Positions 5,021 through 9,609 of a stretch of DNA of 9,609 nucleotides are shown in pieces. Made by a program: the position numbers and the translations under genes. The stretch is from Thermoflexus sp. (GTDB lineage: Bacteria; Chloroflexota; Anaerolineae; B4-G1; DUEL01). Numbering within the stretch: the first letter of the stretch is position 1; every line of letters begins with the position of its first letter. Below the pieces are notes generated by a model. It searched no databases, had not been told where the DNA came from, and was given only the letters and a program-made list of their open reading frames with translations. Location of the stretch: the NCBI GenBank assembly GCA_028276215.1, contig JAPYWT010000059.1, positions 1 through 9,609 on the forward strand. The letters are read 5' to 3'.

Positions 5021-6575
5021 CCTGGCCTTTCTCCTGATTGCCGTCCTCGCGTGCCAGATACCCGGGCTCGTCCCGCCCGCGCGGCCACAGACGGCGCCTG
5101 GAACGCCCCCCGCCGCGTCCCCGACGGCCCGGGAACTCACCCGCGCCCCGACGGCCATCCCCCCCACCGTCATCCCTGCCGAACTGCCCTCCCCCACCCC
5201 ACCCTCCCCGTCCCCGACCCCGGTTCCGGCGAGGACGCCCGTGCCCTCTCCCACCCCACCTCCGGCCACACCTGTCCCGCCCTCCCCGACCCCCGTCCCG
5301 CCGCCTCCGACTGCTCCCCCCTCCAGCCCGGTCGCCGTCTGGGAGGGGACGGTCACGCTGAACGCCTACGACTGGGAGCGCGCGCTGGTCCCCACCGCCC
5401 CCGACGACCCCGTCTACCCCCACCCCCGGCTGGACTTCGGGGCCGTAGGCGGACCGGCCCCCCGCGCCTACCGCGCCGTCTTCATCCAGAACGACTACGT
5501 CCAGTTGGTCGTGCTCCCCGACCTGGGGGGCCGCATCCTCCGCTGGACCGACCGGACGACGGGCCGACAACTCTTCTACGCCAACCCGGTGGTCAAGCCC
5601 ACCCACTGGGGCTACCGGGGCTGGTGGCTGGCCACCGGCGGGATGGAGTGGGCCTTCCCCACCGAGGAGCACGGGCTGATAGAGTACCGCCCGTGGGAGT
5701 ACCGGCTGCTGGGCGACGGGGTCTACCTGCGGGGAGTGGACGACCGGAGCGGACTGGTGGTAGAGGTGACGGTGCGGCTGGAGCGGGGCACGAATCGCAT
5801 CGCGGTCTCCCCGCGCATTTCCAATCCCACTGCCGAATCCCGGCCCTTCCAGTTCTGGGCCAACGCAATGCTGACCCTCTCCGACGTCAACGCCCCGTCC
5901 GGCGACCTGACTTTCGTCCTGCCGGTCTCCGAGGTCATCGTCCACTCCACCGGGGACGGGTCACTGCCCGGCCCGGGCGGGCGGATGGCCTGGCCGGTCC
6001 ACAACGGGCGGGACTTCCGCCGCTACGGGGAGTGGCACTCCTATCTGGGTGTCTTCGCGCCTCAGGCCGCCGATGCGGGCTTTGCCGGCGCGTACGACCT
6101 GCAGACCGACCAGGGGGTGGTGCGGGTGGCCCCGTCCTCCATTCGGGGGGTGAAAATCTTCTGCCTGGGGGACCTGCCGTCCGACCTGTGGACCGATGAC
6201 GGGAGCCGGTACTTTGAACTCTGGGGCGGGCTGACGGCCACGTTCTGGGACTATGCCTCGCTGGGGCCGGGCCGGAGCGTCAGTTGGACCGAGTACTGGT
6301 ACGCGGTCAGTGGGATGGGGGGATATACCTGGGCGAACGCCGAAGGGGCCGCGCGGGTGACCCCGTTGGGGGACGGAGCCGAAGTGGCCGTGGAGACGGT
6401 CCGGCCGATGGCCGTGACGGTGGTGCTCCGGCGGGGGAACGAAGAGGCGGCCCGCTGGTCGGCCGAGGTGGGCCCGGGCCACCCCTTCCGCGCCCTCGGC
6501 GGGTCGGGGGGCGGACCGTGGACGCTGGAAATCATCGGCCCGCAGGGGCTTGCCCTGCGGGCCGAATCGCCGTGA
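4986..6575 (+). CDS. DUF5107-domain lipoprotein with Pro/Thr-rich linker
   Basis: From ATG 4986 this is 529 residues; an in-frame ATG at 4965 would add seven. An Arg-containing n-region is followed by hydrophobic ALAFLLIAVLA and then Cys23, a plausible lipobox (VLAC), so the protein is probably an exported lipoprotein. A roughly 90-residue linker made of PTP/PSP-type repeats follows. From about residue 116 a beta-rich domain starts with WEGTVTLNAYDW and contains VVLPDLGGRILRWTD, NPVVKPTHWG and GGMEWAFPTEEHG. This is the DUF5107 pattern, related to galactose-mutarotase-like folds that bind carbohydrate. The exact ligand is unknown. No Shine-Dalgarno sequence is visible, because the region upstream is heptamer repeat. 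Translation initiation here is therefore unusual or misassigned. The gene converges with the ABC operon. Confidence 0.85.
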   Translation: MRPATLRPVPCALAFLLIAVLACQIPGLVPPARPQTAPGTPPAASPTARELTRAPTAIPPTVIPAELPSPTPPSPSPTPVPARTPVPSPTPPPATPVPPSPTPVPPPPTAPPSSPVAVWEGTVTLNAYDWERALVPTAPDDPVYPHPRLDFGAVGGPAPRAYRAVFIQNDYVQLVVLPDLGGRILRWTDRTTGRQLFYANPVVKPTHWGYRGWWLATGGMEWAFPTEEHGLIEYRPWEYRLLGDGVYLRGVDDRSGLVVEVTVRLERGTNRIAVSPRISNPTAESRPFQFWANAMLTLSDVNAPSGDLTFVLPVSEVIVHSTGDGSLPGPGGRMAWPVHNGRDFRRYGEWHSYLGVFAPQAADAGFAGAYDLQTDQGVVRVAPSSIRGVKIFCLGDLPSDLWTDDGSRYFELWGGLTATFWDYASLGPGRSVSWTEYWYAVSGMGGYTWANAEGAARVTPLGDGAEVAVETVRPMAVTVVLRRGNEEAARWSAEVGPGHPFRALGGSGGGPWTLEIIGPQGLALRAESP

Positions 6576-6585
6576 GGAGATTCCC

Positions 6586-6749
6586 TCACACAAAGACACA
6601 GAGACACAAAGGCACAAGACTTTGTAATTATTCAGGCTTCCTCACCCCCCCGCCGCCTGCGACAGCACCCGGGGGGCAGCGGCGAAGCCGCTGGGGGGTG
6701 GAGTGAGGTTGAACAGTTAAAAACTTTGCGCCTTTGTGTCTTTGTGTGA
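6586..6749. repeat. Nested palindrome between convergent genes
   Basis: The outer arms are a perfect 15-bp inverted repeat, TCACACAAAGACACA at 6586-6600 and its complement at 6735-6749. The motif family of 'ACACAAAG' words continues inside both arms with imperfect matches. Nested inside is a copy of the palindromic element seen at 3274-3354. The whole fills the 182-bp gap between two converging stop codons (6575 and 6758). No transposase and no convincing target-site duplication are visible. It could act as a bidirectional terminator, but there is no good T-tract. Confidence 0.8.
6624..6720. repeat. Palindromic intergenic element, copy 2 (inverted)
   Basis: The left arm, TAATTATTCAGGCTTCCTCA (6626-6645), matches the complement of the right arm of copy 1, including the extra GCTTC. 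The right arm, read in complement (TTAACTGTTCAACCTCACT), matches the left arm of copy 1, including CCCCCAGCGGCTTC. It is therefore the same element in reverse orientation, about 16 bp longer in the middle. Its core has a 7-bp stem CAGCGGC/GCCGCTG with a GAA loop (6677-6693). Confidence 0.75.
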
Positions 6750-6757
6750 TTGGTATC

Positions 6758-7744
6758 TTACGCGCGGATTTCCTGCCGCTGGAAGAGGATGTAACTGACC
6801 GCGAACAGGAGAACCGTCGCGGCGATGAGCCCCGTCATCTGCGGCCAGATCAGCAGCAGACTCTGGCGCAGCGGCAACGGGGCCCCCAGAATCACCCCCT
6901 CCTGGAACTGCATCAGCACCGCCAGCAGTCCGAAGGCCCGCAGCGATGGATAGAGAAGCGCCATCGCGATCTCGTTGTAGAGGGCGATGGGCGAGACGCG
7001 GGCCAGCGCCCTGGCCACCTGGTCCTGGGCCAGCACCTCTGCCACCAGCCCGTACCGGACCGGCGCCAGCACCTGCGCGAGCCCCTGAGCGATCATCCCC
7101 CAGAACACGGTGAAGAAGAGCCAGACGGCGATGGCCGCCAGTGCGGCCGTGGCCGGCTGCCGGAAGCGGACCGAGAAGAGGAGCGCCATCGCCATCCAGA
7201 CGCCGCCGTAGAAAATGGTCGCCACCAGGAAGAGGAGACTGCGGGCCACCTCCTCGCCGCCCGGCGGGACCCCCAGCCGCACCAGCCCCAGCCCGAAGAC
7301 CAGGAGCCAGATGGCCGTCAGCGCCAGGGTCAGGGTGAAGAGGCCCGCCAGGAACTTGCCGAAGAGCAGCGCGTCCCGGTAGATGGGCTGGGCCAACACG
7401 CGGGAGAGGGTCCGCCGGTTGAATTCCCCGTTGACCGTATCAAAGGCCAGCGCGATGGCGATGAGCGGTACCAGGAAGGCCAGGAATCCGATGAAGGCCG
7501 GCAGCGGGTCCCGCTGGACGGTGAACAGCCGCAGGAAAAGGAAGCGGTCCTGGCCGACGGTGGTGCGCAGGTTCTCCGCCGCCGCGAAGACGGTACCGGC
7601 GGCCGTCAACACAATCAGCGCCTCCAGAATCTGCATCCGGACGCCGGTGAGGTAGTCGGCCATCTCTTTGGCCACCACCGCCCAGAGTCCGGTCCACGGC
7701 GAGCCTTCCCGAGGGAGCCGTCCAGCCTCAACCTTCGCGGCCAT
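6758..7744 (-). CDS. ABC-2 type transporter permease
   Basis: A 328-residue integral membrane protein forming the channel part of an ABC exporter. Six hydrophobic segments are visible at about 38-56, 82-101, 132-154, 169-191, 197-219 and 301-321. Between the second and third lies the ABC-2 hallmark: an acidic/Arg-rich stretch NGEFNRRTLSRVLAQPIYRD followed by LLFGKFLAG (about 105-134). Start is ATG 7744, with AGGAGGTGG upstream. It overlaps the 3' end of the ATPase gene by 17 bp, so the two are translationally coupled and should form one transporter. The cargo is not indicated; a link to the NEW3 protein encoded upstream in the operon is inferred. Confidence 0.92.
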   Translation of the reverse strand: MAAKVEAGRLPREGSPWTGLWAVVAKEMADYLTGVRMQILEALIVLTAAGTVFAAAENLRTTVGQDRFLFLRLFTVQRDPLPAFIGFLAFLVPLIAIALAFDTVNGEFNRRTLSRVLAQPIYRDALLFGKFLAGLFTLTLALTAIWLLVFGLGLVRLGVPPGGEEVARSLLFLVATIFYGGVWMAMALLFSVRFRQPATAALAAIAVWLFFTVFWGMIAQGLAQVLAPVRYGLVAEVLAQDQVARALARVSPIALYNEIAMALLYPSLRAFGLLAVLMQFQEGVILGAPLPLRQSLLLIWPQMTGLIAATVLLFAVSYILFQRQEIRA

Positions 7745-8678
7745 GCTCCACCTCCTGGAAGTATCGGGCGTAGACGTCGTCCAGGCTGGGTTCTTCTAAC
7801 TGGAGGGCACGCAGGGAACCGCCCGCCTCCACGACGGCGCGGGCCGCCTCACCCCGCAGGTCCCGGCGGCCTTCCACCATGTACTTTTCCGGCCCCGTCT
7901 GGGCCGCTTTCGTGGCATCGGGCAGGCGACGGAGGGCCTCCAGAATGGCCGATGCCGGCCCCGTCGCCTCCACGTGCACCCGGTAGCCGCCGCCCAGGAC
8001 CCGCCGGGCCAGTTCCTCCACCGTCCCCTCCAGGACCATCCGCCCGCGGTGGAACAGCCCCACCCGGTCGCAGACGGCCTGGACCTGGTGGAGAAGGTGA
8101 GAGGCCACCAAGACGGTGATCCCCTGCGCTTTCAGGTCGCGGATGGTGTGCAGGAACTCCCGCGCCGCCTCCGGGTCCAGCCCCAGCGTCGGCTCGTCCA
8201 TGATGATGAGCGCGGGGCGCTTGATGAGCACCTCCGCCACCCCCAGCCGCTGGCGCATCCCCCGCGAGTAGGTGCCCACCGGACGGTCCGCCACTTCCAT
8301 CAGGCCCATCCGTTCCAGCGCTTCATCTATCCGGCGGTACGCCTCGGCCCGGGGGATGCCGTTCAGTTTGGCGATGTAGATGAGGTTCTCCCGGGCGGTG
8401 AGGTCATCGTAGAAGCCCACCTGGTCGGGGATGTAGCCGACCCGGGCCTTGACGCTGAGCGGTTGCCGGGCGGGGTCCAGCCCCATCACCCGGACCGTCC
8501 CGGAGGTGGGCTCCGTCAGCCCCAGGAGCATCAGGATGGTCGTCGTTTTGCCCGAGCCGTTGGGCCCCAGAAGGCCGAAGACCTCGCCCGGCTCCACCAC
8601 CAGGTTCAGACGGTCCACGGCGACGAAATCGCCGTAGCGTTTGGTCAGTTCCTGTGTCTGGATGACCGGTGCGTCCAT
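7728..8678 (-). CDS. ABC transporter ATP-binding protein (ABC-2 exporter class)
   Basis: A 316-residue cytosolic ATPase that powers the permease encoded next to it. Visible motifs are Walker A GPNGSGKTT (38-46), Q-loop near Q86 in YIPDQVGFYDDLT, signature YSRGMRQRL (137-145), Walker B ALIIMDEPTLGLD (156-168) and H-loop His194 in ASHLL. The signature has SRGM in place of the classical SGGQ, which is common in the ABC-2/drug-exporter class. A C-terminal extension of about 90 residues after the nucleotide-binding domain ends in EEPSLDDVYARYF, also typical of these exporters. Start is ATG 8678, preceded by AAGGAGG. A strong hairpin separates it from the upstream NEW3 gene, which is on the same strand. 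Confidence 0.96.
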   Translation of the reverse strand: MDAPVIQTQELTKRYGDFVAVDRLNLVVEPGEVFGLLGPNGSGKTTTILMLLGLTEPTSGTVRVMGLDPARQPLSVKARVGYIPDQVGFYDDLTARENLIYIAKLNGIPRAEAYRRIDEALERMGLMEVADRPVGTYSRGMRQRLGVAEVLIKRPALIIMDEPTLGLDPEAAREFLHTIRDLKAQGITVLVASHLLHQVQAVCDRVGLFHRGRMVLEGTVEELARRVLGGGYRVHVEATGPASAILEALRRLPDATKAAQTGPEKYMVEGRRDLRGEAARAVVEAGGSLRALQLEEPSLDDVYARYFQEVEHGREG

Positions 8679-8701
8679 AGGCCCTCCTTGAGAGAGGTGA
8701 G

Positions 8702-8731
8702 GGCCGGCCAGGTCGGAAGACCCGGCCGGCC
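8702..8731 (-). terminator. GC-rich hairpin between NEW3 gene and ABC ATPase gene
   Basis: GGCCGGCC arms (8702-8709 and 8724-8731) extend inward through GGTC/GACC around a 4-nt loop. Only one position is imperfect: on the plus strand it is A opposite C, while on the minus-strand RNA it is a G-U wobble. That makes a 13-bp stem in the operon's own transcript. No U-tract follows, so partial termination, processing or 3'-end protection of the upstream message is as likely as full termination. Confidence 0.55.
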
Positions 8732-8745
8732 GTTTCTTCGCCCGT

Positions 8746-9609
8746 TTACCGGCGCCCGAAGCGCATCACGGCCCAGCCCACCACCGCCACGGCCACCGCG
8801 ATGAGGAGAATCCCCACCACGCCCCAGAGGGTGGAGGTGAGCACGGTGATGCGGAAGTCCGCCGACTCGTAGCCGCCCTCCTGGGGACGGGCCCGGACGG
8901 TAAGCATGTAGTCCCCCGCCACGGCCTTATCGGCGGGCTTGACGTGCATCGTGACCTCCACCTGCTGGCCGACGGGGATTTCCTGAATCCGGTCGGGCTC
9001 AAAGCGGACCGACCATCCCGAGGGCGCGCTGGCGGAGAGTTCCACGTTGAGGGCCGGCGCGGAGCCGTTGTTCTGGACCACCAGCCGGACCGGGGTCTCG
9101 CGGCCGGTATAGACCTGGGTGGACAGCCGCTCGTCGGGGGTGGTGATGGTCAGGTCCGGCTGCCCGGTCACTTCCGCCACCAGGGAGACCCGGGCCTCAC
9201 TCTCGCCGCCCAGCGCGGCGACCTCAATGGGGTAGGTTCCCGCCGGAATCTGGGCATACGGCCGGGCCTCAATGCTGATCCGCTTGGACTCGTTGGCCCC
9301 CACGGGCAGACTGGTCACCTCCTGGCCCATGTAGCGGAAGGAGACCTGGAAGCCCTCCGGGGCACTGGCCTGCAGGTTGACGGTGGTCTCTTCATCCCCC
9401 TCGTTCTTCAGGGTGGCGTCGTAGCGGAAGGTCGTGGTGGCGGCCCCCCGCAGGGTAGGCAGGTCCACCGAGAGGCTGAGGCGGGGCGGCAATTTGGCCG
9501 CCACGGTCACTTCCAGGGGGAATTCGGCCGACACCCCCTCCCCGTGGGCCACGACCGTCCAGCGGTAGGTGTCGCCGGGGACGTTCTCCGGCACGACCAC
9601 CCGCAGGCT
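8746..9609 (-). CDS. NEW3-domain extracytoplasmic protein with C-terminal membrane anchor (5' end outside window)
   Basis: The visible part is 287 residues with no start codon of its own; the frame is open through 9609. It shows repeated immunoglobulin-like beta domains. One domain runs from about LSLSVDLPTLRG to VAEVTGQ, and a second from PDLTITTPDERL to FRITVLTS. Both have NEW3-type motifs such as LKNEGDEETTVNLQASAPEGF and VQNNGSAPALNVELSASAPSGW, and a following PAGTYPI or VAGDYMLTV strand. A single hydrophobic helix (about 261-282) ends in RFGRR, placing the domains outside the cell. The pattern fits COG1470-type membrane proteins. Its order before an ABC ATPase and permease suggests an accessory surface component of that exporter. 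No enzyme motif is visible. Confidence 0.88.
   Translation of the reverse strand, partial: SLRVVVPENVPGDTYRWTVVAHGEGVSAEFPLEVTVAAKLPPRLSLSVDLPTLRGAATTTFRYDATLKNEGDEETTVNLQASAPEGFQVSFRYMGQEVTSLPVGANESKRISIEARPYAQIPAGTYPIEVAALGGESEARVSLVAEVTGQPDLTITTPDERLSTQVYTGRETPVRLVVQNNGSAPALNVELSASAPSGWSVRFEPDRIQEIPVGQQVEVTMHVKPADKAVAGDYMLTVRARPQEGGYESADFRITVLTSTLWGVVGILLIAVAVAVVGWAVMRFGRR

Noticed and set aside
6586..6749. Insertion sequence
   Set aside because: Terminal inverted repeats are present, but there is no transposase and no convincing target duplication; it is too short to be autonomous.
6734..8119. Plus-strand open frame of 461 codons
   Set aside because: It is antisense to the ABC permease and ATPase genes and low in complexity (R, Q, H, P).

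Overview
The window is high-GC bacterial DNA. It carries seven genes in four transcription groups, separated by intergenic regions unusually rich in palindromes and tandem repeats. The gene content suggests a member of the Chloroflexota, probably Anaerolineae-like: proline/threonine-rich 'TPTP' linkers on exported proteins, a NEW3-domain protein with an ABC-2 exporter, a DUF5107 lipoprotein, heptamer repeats, and many extragenic palindromes. That placement is inference, of moderate confidence; no rRNA or tRNA is present to anchor it.

Layout. On the minus strand, positions 1818 to 1 hold ftsH (AAA+ membrane protease, C-terminus cut by the window edge). It has its own sigma70-type promoter and a roughly 165-nt leader containing six consecutive mini-hairpins. 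Upstream on the same strand, 3099 to 2029 is one continuous reading frame interrupted only by a single TGA (2352-2350). The TGA sits exactly where the first cysteine of a thioredoxin-fold CxxC motif belongs. It is followed by a perfect 8-bp stem with a GUG loop, placed as in a bacterial SECIS element. I read this gene as a membrane-anchored selenoprotein: a SurA-N-like domain fused to an AhpC/TSA-type redoxin domain. This is the most interesting item in the window.

Divergent from it, on the plus strand, is a two-gene operon: a DRTGG-domain protein (3398-3790), then a CBS-CBS-HATPase fusion (3795-4751). It looks like a sensory/regulatory pair; in other anaerobes such pairs are often near hydrogenase or Nuo-like genes. 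After it comes a 262-bp array of 7-bp tandem repeats (4759-5020). This array runs into, and supplies the start codon of, a lipoprotein with a long Pro/Thr linker and a DUF5107 mutarotase-like domain (to 6575). The lipoprotein converges with a minus-strand operon across a nested palindromic element (6586-6749). That operon, read from 9609 down to 6758, contains a NEW3-domain membrane-anchored protein (5' end outside the window), an ABC ATPase, and an ABC-2 permease overlapping it by 17 bp.

Other structure. An 81-97 bp palindromic element occurs twice in opposite orientations (3274-3354 and about 6624-6720). A short match to its end lies at about 1977-1990. Two of these three sites lie immediately downstream of a predicted -10 box.
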